In this document: piece after piece, positions 42,267-54,332 of the stretch
Numbering within the stretch: position 1 is the stretch's first letter
Layout of the letters: each line of letters begins with the position of its first letter
Assembly (NCBI GenBank): GCA_021521415.1
Contig: JAIQDT010000107.1
Coordinates: forward strand, 2,790,001-2,854,000
DNA: 64,000 bases
Source: Bidens hawaiensis
Taxonomy: Eukaryota > Streptophyta > Magnoliopsida > Asterales > Asteraceae
Direction of reading: 5' to 3'
Position numbers and translations under genes: made by a program
The notes under the pieces: model-generated
Seen by the model: the letters and a program-made list of their open reading frames with translations, nothing else
Told to the model about the DNA's origin: nothing
Databases searched by the model: none

Positions 42267-45200
42267 GATGTTGATTAATCAGTCGATCATGTTTTCCCTA
42301 AAATCTGGAATTGAGTCAAAAGACATAGACTAAAACTTGATAAAACCTAATTTTATCGGTTTCTTTTTTCATGTTCTATTATGAAAAACAATATATGAAA
42401 CTGTTTAAAATCGCTAAAATTCATATTTACTTAACCCTAGTATTTTCAAAATCTGTTAAAATTATGTTTAAAGATTTCGATTCCAGTTTTTGTATATGTT
42501 TAATAATTAAAATTTTTGACGATGTTCTTCGTGTTCATCTTAATTTTTGAAAATTATAACATATTTTGGTTCAAATCTGGATTAAAATATGTTAAAGTTA
42601 ATTTAGGGATATAATTTTTCAAATCTTGAATAAGTTATATTTTGGGTATTTTCTTAAAAGATTTGAATCCCACTAAAATATGAAATAGATATAATTGTTA
42701 ATCCTTAAAATATTTGAACCAAATCTTATAATTATCCTTTTAGTTTTTAAAATCTGTTTAGGGATCAACGAGTTTACAGAATTAATTTTATGGGTTTTAT
42801 TAGTTTTTGTGTTTTCAGTTTAAATAGGATAATATTAATTTTTTGGATTTTAGAGTTCTCGGAATTTAAACTTTATGGCCTTATACAGGTTTTTTTGGAA
42901 TAGTTTTTCAATCTTTTTCCCGCAAACACGCTAATTTTCCGAAAACTCCTTACATTACCCGAAAACCAATAATACTCGAAAACCTTTAAACCAAGAACCC
43001 ATATCATCCGAAAACTATAGTTTATCCGAAAACGTCATTTCTCGAAATCCTTAATTTTACCTAGAAAGTTTTTGCTATTAACTCGTTAAAATGTTTTGTA
43101 AATACCTAAATATTATAAAATTTTACAAAACATAAAGGTTTAACTTGATTGAACTTTTGATGTATCACTTATGCCCAAAGGTGATGGGTTACATTTACCA
43201 TATCATTCAAGTCTAAGTGAAAGCTTTTGTTAGTTTTTGCATAACATGATACAAATGTCTCAATTTTGCTCAAAGGTGATGTGTTACATTTTTATCTAGC
43301 GAAACTAACCCGTGCATAATTAAAATAGTTGTCTCACTTCTGCCCAAAGGTGATGTGTTACAATTGCTTTGCATACATACTTAAATAAATTTTAATTCTG
43401 CCAAAATGTGATTTATTTGTTGTTTAAGTAGAATTTTTAATTATAGTCTATTAGTTTATGTTAATAATAGATATATCACATCTTCAATAAAATTTAATAA
43501 TCCTCACATTAATTATCATTCATTAATCTAATGATCATAAATTTTAATTTGTATTCTTTTAATCTTACTCACTATAACATTCTTCTATAAATAACGATTT
43601 CATCCAAATTATCCACTCTAATCTCAAAACACAATTGAATTTTGTCTCATATAGAGTTTTATTAACATTTAGCTCTTCTCGTTTGAATTTTCCCTCAAGA
43701 CATGATATGACAATCATTCCGTTCTTTCTAATAAAAAACATTATATTGAAAATTAGAGCACAGCAAATGGAATATGTGTAACACAATGTTTCTTATGATA
43801 ATCAAGAACTCATTTAAATAAATGCTATCACTAGAGTTATTCTAGATTTAGATTTTCCTAAGACTAATCAAAATAACTCATAAGATTCATGGACTCCTTA
43901 AAAATTCTAACTATAAGGTTAAATGGCAATAATGAATACATCATAATGTACAATATCATGACCCGTAAAATTAAGGGTTCACATATGAAAATTAGTACAA
44001 CCTTATAGTACATTACATACTAAAATTTTTCAGTAGTACAATTTGGTGCTTTAAGAATCAACTATAACACTCATAAGTAACAAAGGAAAATGAGTGTGTT
44101 GATCAGCAACATATGTACAAGAAAATAAATGTCTGGTACTGGAAATAAGATGTTATTCAACTCACATCACTAAAACCTAAAAGAGGATAATTCTAAGGTT
44201 CATAGACAAAATACAAGTACTACTTCCGGCTTTAAGTTCTCTAAGGAAAAGTCGTATTGCAAAAATATGCCATTAGATTAGACATATGCATTACAAGACT
44301 ATCCATAATTTAAAAGAACAACTAACTTAAATTGATAGTTGTATATTAATCATATTTAAGTCTACTAATCCTAATATTCTCATTAACACATGATTGGTTG
44401 AGTCTAGTTCTATATGTTTACCCGAAATCAACAAAAAACCAACACGAATGTTAGTGACAAATTTAAATGTTAAGGTTATTAGAACCACGATAAACTGTCT
44501 TCTAATTATGGTTTATGATACCTTACATATTCTAGAGATTAATCAGAATTCGGTATCAATACTTAAGCTATATTTTGACAGTTATGAGGTTTACATAGCC
44601 AATATAAAGTCACTCTTACCTTAAAATCTCATATTATTTTTTATCAATATTTGGATTGAAACATTTTTAAAATAGAACAAGATGATACTATATACTTTCA
44701 TAACTTTTGTTATCATGCAAATAAAAACAAAATTAGCAAAAGTCAAATGATACGTATAAATTCATCCATTAAAACCAAATATCATGAGAAATCATGATAT
44801 CGTTGATAAGGGTGATTTTTTATATAATCTTATTCTTAGTGATTTTAAATCATGTGTTAGATGCCCTAAACATTATTTTGCTTAAAAAATAAGTATGAGT
44901 CCACCAGAAGTTATATTTCACTTATATCCGTGGAACTTATTCTAATGGAATATTCAGACATATTTCTTTTATCCTTTAAAAAGTTATATACTCGTATTTA
45001 ATCTGACTTCTATGGTTCATGGTTTTAAAGAGATCCATTCATATATACCTAATACGATTTTTTCTAAATATGTCCCTAAGTTTATTATGACATCTGGATG
45101 TTAATGAAATCAAATCAAATATAACATATATATGAGAAATTCCCACATCATGTACCTCATTGAAACTCCTTATGTAGTTTTTCTAGAGATATTAAATATC

Positions 45201-46113
45201 AGTGGGAGCCTTAAGTATCTCAATCATAACTTACAAGGTTTGCAAGAGGTGTGTGAGTAAAAACTTGATATTATCTCAATTACACCTCTTGTACAAGACA
45301 CTGCTCCATCACAACACTATTTCATCAAAACTTATCTTTTTAGAATTTACTACTACTACTCTTACCAAAGTTTCATTTGGCTTAAACGTGGGCCAATTCA
45401 GATTTCTTACTAAACTAATCCTTACCAAGAGAAACTGCAACAACTTACATCATTAACTTGTTTCTCTATTAGAATCTATTGGTATTTAAATATTGACCAT
45501 AAGCATGCTAATTTCCTAAGGGTTTCTAAGGTCAGTGGGAGCAATAAAAGTCCTTATAATGAATTGTTAAAAGTACAAGAGGCGGGGCGAGAGAGTCATT
45601 AAATTTTACTCCAAATTTAACTCCAATTACACCTCTTGTACACCATACTGCACCAACTCTTACACACTTAGAATCCTGAAAATGATAGCAACCTAACTAA
45701 GAGCTACCATAAAACTGAGACTTTTAAAATTACCCAATAATCAACTCAGGAGGCCATCTAGGTTTTAAAACCTACTAACATTGATGATTATGTAACCTCC
45801 ATAACTAAAGTTGAAATGGATACTGGAAAGTTTAATGATCCTATCCCTTATAATTAAATCATTAGCATCAATCACAATTGACTCCATAAGTCAGCCTAAC
45901 GTTCTGAGATTTGGTTAAATCACCTAAAGGTGTTCATGACTAAACTAAATTCTAATACAAACGTTAAGACACTAAGAAGCATAATTGATCATTAAAGGTA
46001 TTATTCAAGAGGGAATAAATCATCAAGATTCTTATAACCTATATTATAAAACTTTTCATTGAGGACCATCACTGTTCAAGTAGCCTATAATAGTTAAAGA
46101 GCTACGTTAGAAG
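42267..46113 (+). other. Leader and eroded gag-pol part of the family C copia
   Basis: AT-rich, with no open frame above about 85 codons. The leader carries CCGAAAAC-type words (42935-43030) and three or four copies of TCTGCCCAAAGGTGATGTG about 80-95 bases apart (near 43168, 43262, 43339, with a weaker one at 43397). The words AGTGGGAGC at 45204 and 45534 resemble copia Pol codons (ISGS) but nothing longer aligns. gag should lie here but could not be recognised. Confidence 0.5.
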
Positions 46114-46118
46114 AACAT

Positions 46119-47306
46119 TGACGCGAGGTCGAAGATTCACTAAAAAATAAACCGATTACAACTAATTAGATAGCGTTAAGCGGGTATCGAACACAAAGAG
46201 TTTGTGGAAAATGTGTTACTAAGTAGCTATGAAATTTATCTATATTAAACTAAGTGCAAAAATTAAATTCAATGATTTGATTTGGTTGTTTGATTTTTAT
46301 AACAAAAAGAACTAAAGCAAATAAACGAGTTTTAAACAATATGAGAAGCAATGCTCTCCCCCGATTTTAGGTTTTCAATATTGATAATGCTAACGTGTAC
46401 TTTTAGGATGAACTACATAGACATAGTTCGTGAGATTGTGTTTGAAAGTGATTAAGGAGGACTAAGTACTTGGATTATAAAAATGCAAGGTTGTCACTCG
46501 ATAACCAGTTTAATATATTTAACCCTAATTCTCTTCTAATAAATCTCGATTTCCTATGGCACAAAGAACGGATAGTCAAGAACATGAATTTATACTATAT
46601 TAACAATTACAAAACAAACTCACAATCACCAGAGAAATACAATCATATGATCAAATTACTATCCCACAAATAACATAAACGATTCACAAATAGTCAATTG
46701 AAACCTTACAATTCAGAAGAGAACATAAAGAGGATTAGCCAAGCATCATTAGGTTCATCATCCTTTCGATTAAAGTAATTAAATGAATCACAAAACCAAA
46801 CTAATGATTACATTCCACCAACTATTGTTCTTGCACTCTCAAAATCGTCCTTAAGGTGTTCTAGCATGAGAGACATGTGAAAAGACACCAAAAAACGGAA
46901 TAAAAACCACTTGAAATCGGCAGTTACGGCTCGGACCGTGGCCCACGGTTCACACCGTGGGTCACGGTGATGTTCTTGAAAAGTTGAACCGTGGCCCACG
47001 GTTCACACCGTGGGCCATGGTGGCCTCAACGGTGCTCTTTCTGCCACGGCACGGTCCTTTCTGTTAAGTTTGTGAGCCATGGTGGACTTCAGCTACATAC
47101 TTCATTTTTTTCCTTCTTTTCGACCTTCTTGACTTGCCGGTTCGTTTGGTTTCTTTGTTATACACCATAATGACTCCGGAACTTCCTTTAAGCCCGAAAT
47201 TAACCACAAAACAGTAGTTATCCATTTCCCATGAAATTAACACTTGATGAATGGAATTTTATCTTGATTAAGCACACTTACGGGTCATCCTCCGATGCAC
47301 TCGTCA
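46119..47306 (-). repeat. 3' LTR of the deletion-derivative Athila-type element
   Basis: TGACGCGAGGTCGAAGA to GCACTCGTCA. It has five Cs where the partner has a 22-C run. A CCGTGG/CCACGG palindrome cluster lies at 46920-47090. The bases following it (CATTCCCACACTTAA; minus TTAAGTGTGGGAATG) form the polypurine-type tract. Confidence 0.9.
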
Positions 47307-48119
47307 CATTCCCACACTTAACCGTTTCTTGCCCCCAAGCAACACCTCAAAAATTATTTTTATCATTTTTAACTTATAACCACCAATCTTACCACAATTC
47401 CGGTTCGGTCAAGGTCCCAAGTCATACCTATTCCCTCATTTCTATCGGTTTGCACTAGTATACTTGATTTTCTAATTAAACCATAGAGTTCTTGTAACAT
47501 CCTACTTTTGATTATAATAATAAATGAAATTTCCTTATTTGATAGTGTGTCGTTTATTGGTTTAGACAATTAACTAACAGAAGACGGGCTTGGACTTTAG
47601 AAGTTGGAATAAGAGATGGAATGGGCCTTAGGTCCATGGGCTTAAGGGAGTATAAATACCCCTTAAACCCTAACCTTTCCATTTTATCCATCTCTACACC
47701 ATAGTCTACACCTTGGAAAACACACACAAACATTATCCTTTAACAATGCAAATCGTTTATTTAGGTTCAACTCGTCTAAGGTACGTTTATAATCTGAAAT
47801 CATTTATTTAGGTTCGAATTCATCTAGGAAATATTAGATCTGTATGCATATGGTAAAAACGAATCCAACAATGCAAATCCTACTGAAATTCGTTAACGTT
47901 TGCTAGGTTAATTGTCAACCTATAGAACCCGTAACAAAGATGCACAAATCGCACCCTTTAAACACGAATGTATGGCTTATTGGACACCTAGGGTTTGTAG
48001 GCGATGTGATTGCGAGTTCAATGATACCAAATCATGTTATTTCACTAAGAATCGGGGGTTTAATCGCATATATGAGGTCTGTTAACTGTTATTGTTCTTG
48101 ACGATTTTGGGTCAAAGTC

Positions 48120-48480
48120 TGGATAAGAACTGTTGATGATTCGTTAGGGTTGGGTGATTCGTTACCCGGTCATAACGAATGGGACTCATTTGTGTGACTT
48201 GATAACGAATCAGCCCTTAATTCGTTAACTACCCATTCGTTAAATAAGATAACGAATCTGGTGATTCGTTATAGGCTCATTCGTTAAATAAGATAACGAA
48301 TCTAGTGATTCGCTATAGGCTCATTCGCTATGCTGAGATAACGAATCAAGTCATGTTCAGATAACGAATTGGAATGACGAATCAGATGGTAATAAGGGAC
48401 AAATCTGGATAAGGAACTAAGGAAGGTTATATAACGAATTAGGCTTAATTCGTTATAGAAAATGAGTTAGCAAATTAGAT
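48120..48480. repeat. TAACGAAT/ATTCGTTA array in the family T solo LTR
   Basis: About fifteen ATTCGTTA or TAACGAAT words (with ATTCGCTA variants) lie in 360 bases, often as pairs such as ATTCGTTAAATAAGATAACGAAT. The same words fill the family P LTRs. The array is upstream of the conserved block TTGATATATGTAATTGTTAT, where the other family T LTR has the ATTCGAATACAATG array. Confidence 0.9.
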
Positions 48481-49051
48481 AATAAATTAAAATCCAAATG
48501 GAAAATGTGTTAAGGCAGTTAATGAAAATAAATTTTTTCCAAACTGACCTGACAGCATAACCCCAGCCAGGGGCTCTGCCCCTTAGACCCCGCTAGGGCC
48601 TGTCGCCCCTAGAACCCCGCTGCCAGGGGCGCTGCCCCGGACCCCCGTTCGTTGTGGGTTATAATTAAACTAGACACATGATATAGATAGTAATAGTTAA
48701 TTGATATATGTAATTGTTATACAGTTAGTCGTGCACAACTCAAGAAAGGAATAACTATAAATGGTGAACGTAACCGCATTCAGGTGAGTTTCTAGCCCCA
48801 CTTCCTTGTTATGTTTTCGGGGCTGTGTGCATACTTGATGTGATTAGTTAATACACTTACCTTAAGTAGTAAGTGTATGTCTTATATGATTAATGTGTGA
48901 ATGAATGCTTGATGATGCATGAACGATCTTCGGATATTGCATGTCTCATCAAGGGATAGTTTAAAGATATGATTGATATATATATATATATATATGATAT
49001 ACAAATGATGTATGTACGTATGGAAGTTATAATTACGAATGTAGAGGAATG

Positions 49052-49225
49052 TACGGTTAGAAAGGGAACAGACCCTAATAATATCCGCGAATGAAGGGAA
49101 CGGACCCTAATAATATTCGCGAATGCAGGGGATGGACCCTAATAATATCCGCGAATGCAGGGAACGGACCCTAATAATATCCGCGAATGTAGGGAACATA
49201 TCCTAATAATATATGCGAATGTTCG
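49052..49225 (+). repeat. 33-bp minisatellite in the family T solo LTR
   Basis: Five units of GGGAACGGACCCTAATAATA plus TCCGCGAATGNA, the last one decayed. At the same relative place the LTR at 28-30.4 kb carries the unrelated GGTTCCTTCTATGGAT repeat. Confidence 0.92.
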
Positions 49226-49681
49226 AGGACGGGGTATATGTATATGTGTATGTATAAAAGGAAAGAAAGAAGGTATGATAGTTTGAACGTACGAAGGAAG
49301 GTAAAGAACTATGTATGTATATGTACCTTCGGGTGCGTATATATGAATGTGTATGGACGTATTGTATGTTACCTGATTAACTAGAACTCACTCAGCGTAG
49401 CTGACTTTTAATATGCACGCAGGTGAGTAGAATGAGGCAGCTGGCTTGAGGGGGGCACATGGCGGAAGAATAAGAGTCTGGCATCTGAAGACTTGTTATG
49501 TTATGTTTTAATTTTGAAAGACAAGATGAATGTTTTAAGACATGTTATGACTTAGTATTGGAATGTTATGAAAGTTTTAATATTTCGTGAATGTTTTAAT
49601 TAACTCTGATGTTTAGAACTGTGTTTATGAGTAAATCCAACGTCCAAATGTGAGGCACCAGTAACGGGGCCTTACAGTTCT

Positions 49682-50641
49682 AACCGAACCTAACATGCTT
49701 TCAGTTTTTACCCATACATAACACACATTTACACATTAAGCCTCTTCTTGGTGATCATACTTACATTTTCATAAATAATCAATTCTCCTCACATACGCTT
49801 GTACAATCGTCAAATCTCCACCTATGTAAATGCTTTGACATAAATGCAAATCAAGAGGGCTTAAAACAGGTTATAATGGGGCCAGGTGTAAGGGTATGGA
49901 AGAGAATATTTAAAGTAGCTCAAATGATCCGATCCGACTTATTACAAAGCAACTAAGTAAATAATGAAATAACCAACTATATACAACACTAACTTCTCTC
50001 TCTTTTTTTTTCACTATATAAGACTTGAACATTGCATACTTGAACATTGAAAACACAAATTTATTTTTTATTTATTTTTTGTAAGCATAAAAAACATAAT
50101 GCTTAATACATCCTATTGATAAATACTAAAACAATTACAAATAAAACTATTAAGTCGGATCGTCTCGCAATATAACACCGGGGTTGATTGAATGAAAAAA
50201 TAGGCACAACAAAGTTTTCTAAAGGAACCAACCCCATGCCCCTCTCATTATCCACGTTCATATATGTAATGTATGAGGCTCAACCCCCAAAACCGACACT
50301 TGAACACATCCAGACGATGCTTAACTTAAGTGCCCCTATCACTTTTGCACTCATGCCAAGCTAAGATCTCGAAATGGATTAATTGTACAAGTTCTATGGG
50401 AGAATATCAACCTTCTCACCAATCATTACTTTCTCAATTTACAAGTTTAAACAAACATGTTATGCAAGTTATTACACAGAAAGCATGCTAACTTTGATTA
50501 GAAAACTACATAATCTCCTTTTAAAAACAATTAGGCACATGTTATTTAGGGAATTGTGACCATAATAAGGGACCAAAACCTTACCCCGCCATCTTACCAC
50601 TTTCCGGTTTCTTTAAAAAAAATTTTAATTTTTCATATTTG

Positions 50642-50698
<57 letters not shown>

Positions 50699-51092
50699 GA
50701 TCAAACGATAATTTTCAAACAGACGAAATTTTACTCATCCCCACACATGTAATACATTGTCCCCAATGTACGGTTTTAAGAAAAATGAAAACAAACTACA
50801 TCTTAAAAATAACCTTCTTTTTAACACAACCCATAATACTTAATCATAAGTATTCCGTCCTCCACACATCCACCCAAAAATAAATAAAAACAAAAATGAT
50901 AACAACTATACAGAAATATACAGAACGATGTTCACCTGGTAAGACGAGACTCAATCAAGAGTAAGGCGGTTGGGCCGGCCCGTAGATGGACGTCATGAAG
51001 TCCGAAAACTGCCCAAAGTCAAACGCCCCATCGCCGCCGCTACTGCCTTCTCCTTGCAGTGGTGTTGGTGCCATTGATTGCATAGGATTTAC
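49682..51092 (-). other. 3' untranslated region of the deletion-derivative Athila-type element
   Basis: It lies between the end of the third frame and the solo LTR. No open frame was found except the C-terminal tail of that frame up to about 50960. A (TTA)n microsatellite of about 17 units occurs at 50646-50698. Confidence 0.5.
50646..50698. repeat. (TTA)n microsatellite
   Basis: Uninterrupted ATT/TTA units over about 53 bases inside the Athila-type element. Confidence 0.92.
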
Positions 51093-52591
51093 TTACATTG
51101 AGTGATGAAGAGGTGGTTCGGCATAGCATACAAAGCCATCATACGGTGGTAAAGTCGTGTAATCCACAACTGGTGGATCCGGTAGAACTGGTTCCCCTGC
51201 ATGCCATTGTTCATGCATCTGTCGATTCTTATCATCCAAATATCGCATGTTTATCTCGTGCTCCCACCCGTAAGCTTGAGCACGGTTCCACATCTCCATT
51301 CTCCCATGTCTCTCCTCTTCGGCCCGCTCAACATAGGCCCCCATGAAGGTCTGATGGTCAAATAATGCACGCTACTCATCCGAATTTTCATACGTTGAAG
51401 CTTATGCCTTTCCACCACTTCGTTCATTGACCCCACATGGGCCCAATTATTACTATACGAGTCATAACCAACCGAATAATCCCAACCCCCGTGTTAAGAA
51501 CTGCTACCACCACCCACATCCATGAAATCTGGCTCACCTACTTCCTCCACTTCTTCCACATCCTCATCTACCTCAGCTTCTACATCTTCTCTTATCACTC
51601 TCCACCTCACATTATCACCCACAAGCTCGTGATGTCTATCAGTTTGTGTGTATACCCACCCCGGTAAATCCGACAACTTGAACTCTTTGAACTCCTTGGT
51701 CATTCCCACCGAATCCTCATTTATCACACCATGATTCTTTAATAATGTCATGATCAGTCAACAATGCGGTATTAACTTCCGCTTGTTGCTTTCCCGGCCG
51801 ATCCAAATGTTGTGCATTATTAAATATCGGAAAGAAGTGAGAGGCTTCCCGAACATTAACGCGTACAACACGGGAATATCACTGTTCCTTACTACCGAAA
51901 TGTCCCCCCGACGGGGCTCCACATTGTATAAACAAATAGACATCAACAATTTTGCCTCAACCTTTAGGTCCTTTCTCCTAATCTGAGTACTCAAACCTCG
52001 ACCTCCTTTAAGAACCTTTTCTAGCATGTTGTGCCATTGTGGATGCTTTTCGGGACTTTCAAACAAATCTTTGACATAAGGGTACACATATGAGTTGCTT
52101 GGTTTATTGTCAAATAGAGCGATCTGATTGAGCGTGTCAAAGGACATCACAACTTCATGTCCACCCACCGTTCCATTCAATCTCATGTCGGACCCCTTCT
52201 TGTATGCGGGACATCTCAACGTGGACACCCACTCTTCAATTTCTCTATCATACAAAGTGTTACTCTCTCCATCGTAACACTTAAGAGTTGCTTCCCAACC
52301 TAAGTCCTTAAATCTTTCAACTAACCCGAATGCCTCAAACCCGGGATCCGTTACCTCTTTCTCGCACATGTACCCCTCGATTCGATTTTTCAAAGTGGCC
52401 ATTTTATCAGTGAATAACTCCACTTGTCATTCCAACGCGTAATTTGAAAACACCCCACCTCTCCAAGTGGGTTTTTCCGTTGGTACATGTACTCGTGCTT
52501 GTTCTTCATGTAGTTTTTGCCTCTTTGCTTGGGTTGCTCGACCGCTAGAAGATGATGCCTTCCCCTTTCCCTTATCCGAGGTTCTACCCAT
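50960..52591 (-). pseudogene. Athila accessory frame (env position), broken
   Basis: Start ATG at 52591 gives MGRTSDKGKGKASSSSGR, a lysine/serine-rich N-terminus. A TGA follows NYALE near 52426, then an open run from 52423 to 51758: WVSTLRCPAYKKGSDMRLNG, VVMSFDTLNQIALFD, RRKDLKVEAKLLMSICLYNV, SFRYLIMHNIWIG. Another TGA follows and the same frame continues to 51494 and then 51251. A shift leads to the glutamine/proline-rich tail (RAEEERHGRMEMWNRAQAY, near 51320). The sequence resembles the plant transposon proteins grouped with the ATHILA ORF family; that match is from memory. Its role is not known and no membrane segment was seen, so an envelope function is not supported. Confidence 0.7.
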
Positions 52592-53782
52592 CTACACACA
52601 ACAAACAACCCAAACAAGCCAAGTTAAGTCAACATATACCTCCCCACACTTGCTTGTTACTATGATTGTGGATAATCACTCGTTAATCAATTTACCAAAA
52701 ATTTCAAGAATTACTTCAACACATGATTTCCAACTTATCAATATAACAACCATATGTTTGCAACATTTATCCACTATCTACAACCATAATGTACAACCAT
52801 TATAATAATTACTCAAACAAGCAAGTGGGTATATAGTTCAAATCAAATCTACCTTAACAATTTTTCAATATGTACAAGAAAATTGACCAAGAACATACCT
52901 TGAGAGTTGAATAAGATGAACACTAACTCTTTCTTCACACAACAACAAAAACCCCCAAAATTTCTTAAGAAATTTGTCAAACCTTTTCCTCAACAAACGG
53001 ATTAACACTTAACAATGAGTGGAATTAGTCTTGTTATTGTTAATCCTCACGAAAATCCAATGAAAATAGGGTCAAAAATCATTGAGTTTGGTGGTGATAT
53101 GAAGAAGTTAAGATGTTGAGAGTTAGGGTTTGTAGAGATGAATTGGGAAGAAGATGGGTTGAGATGGTGATAATAGAAGTAAACAATGTAAGTTAGGTGG
53201 AATATGTGTGTAGATTGGTTTAAAATTAAATTTTTATCTTGTTTTTTTAATCTCAAACCCGGCTCTATGATGCAGTCCCGCCGAACCGTGGTCCACGGTG
53301 TGCCAGACTCTGTTTTTCCGTCTCAGGTGGACCGTGACCCATGGTTCACACCATAGGTCACAATGTGATTATGTCAAAACGAACATATGGCACCGTACCG
53401 TGGTACGAGCCTTCACCGTGCCTCATGGTTAACCACCGTGGGCCACGGTCTACACCGTGGTCCACCGTTCACTTAAATTTTTTTTATATCCAGAAAAAGA
53501 ACCAAAAATAACAAAAATGATCAAAAAAATTACTTACCAAATCAAAATCTAAAAATTAAAATTAAAATTACCCTACTCCCCATGAAAAACCTGTGTTGTC
53601 CCCAACACGGTAAAGAAATTCATAAAAACTTCCCCACACTTGATTTGGACAAACTCCAAAGTGAGAAATGTAATTTTTAAAACCAAAGTTGACAAAAAGC
53701 AAGACTAAAATGTACAACATGCATGGACCTTTACTAAGTAGAAGCATCCGGTGAGCTTAGGAAAAAACTCACCTTGTTATCT
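52592..53782 (-). other. Spacer between integrase and accessory frame, with a CCGTGG cluster
   Basis: Mostly AT-rich. The stretch 53276-53470 holds many CCGTGG/CCACGG words in palindromic pairs (for example CCGTGGGCCACGG at about 53443), like those in both LTRs of this element. 53570-53660 contains CCCCACACTTGA-type words. No coding frame. Confidence 0.6.
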
Positions 53783-54316
53783 TCAAAGCATATTGAGATC
53801 TTTACCTTCTAAGTATGGTTTGAGTCGATGTCCATTCACAACTTGTTTGACTTGATTTTGCATATCTTCAATCTCCACATCACCAAACTTCCCTACTCTT
53901 GTGATGATATACGGACCCATCCACTTACTTTTTAGCTTCCTGGGAAACAATTTGAGTCGCGAATTGTACAACCATACTTTTTGCCCAACTTCAAATGTTC
54001 TCTTCCTTATCTTAGCATCATGCTCCCTTTTAAACTTTTCTTTATACGTCGAGGCACATTCATACGCTTCATCCCGGATTTCCTCTAGTTCACTCAACTT
54101 CAACTTCCTCAACTTTCCGGCTTCATGATAATCCATATTAACACTCTTAAGTGCCTATAATGCCTGGTGAGCCAACTCCATTGGTAAATGGCACCCCTTT
54201 CCATACACCAACCGATAAGGAGTGGTACCAATCGGTGTCTTGTAAGTGGTTCGATATGCCCATAACGCATCATCCAACTTAACCGACCAATCTTTCCTAT
54301 CCACCCAAACCGTTTT
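53783..54316 (-). pseudogene. Athila-type integrase, C-terminal part only
   Basis: From about 54313 the frame reads [52 protein letters not shown], an in-frame stop at 54155, then DYHEAGKLRKLKLSELEEIR, VWLYNSRLKLFPRKLKSKWM and GPYIITRVGKFGDVEIEDMQ. It is the end of the integrase core and the GPY-type C-terminal module. Everything upstream, including the zinc-binding domain and at least the first two acidic residues, is deleted; the reading frame abuts the primer site at 54317. Confidence 0.85.
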
Positions 54317-54327
54317 CAACGGCGCCA
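54317..54327 (-). other. Truncated tRNA-Asp primer binding site
   Basis: CAACGGCGCCA on the plus strand matches the last 11 bases of plant tRNA-Asp; the preceding bases (CCGTTTT) belong to integrase, so the deletion that removed gag-pol ended inside the primer site. The sequence AAATT separates it from the 5' LTR. Confidence 0.75.
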
Positions 54328-54332
54328 AAATT

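Larger units (their letters stand above)
47493..49676 (+). mobile_element. Family T solo LTR (2184 bp)
   Basis: It begins TGTAACATCCTACTTTTG, ends GGGGCCTTACA, and is flanked by perfect duplications GTTCT (47488-47492 and 49677-49681). The promoter block GGGAGTATAAATACCCC lies at 47648-47664. It has no pol or gag, so it arose by recombination between the LTRs of a complete element. GC-rich GGGGCTCTGCCCC words at 48565-48650 are common in plant gypsy LTRs. A chromoviral origin is likely but not shown. Confidence 0.9.

Noticed and set aside
48955..49225. Origin-like iterons in the 33-bp repeats
   Set aside because: They lie inside a solo LTR with its own target duplication, and nothing suggests a replicon.
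50960..52591. A retroviral-type envelope gene
   Set aside because: No signal peptide, transmembrane segment or cleavage site was seen; only the position matches.
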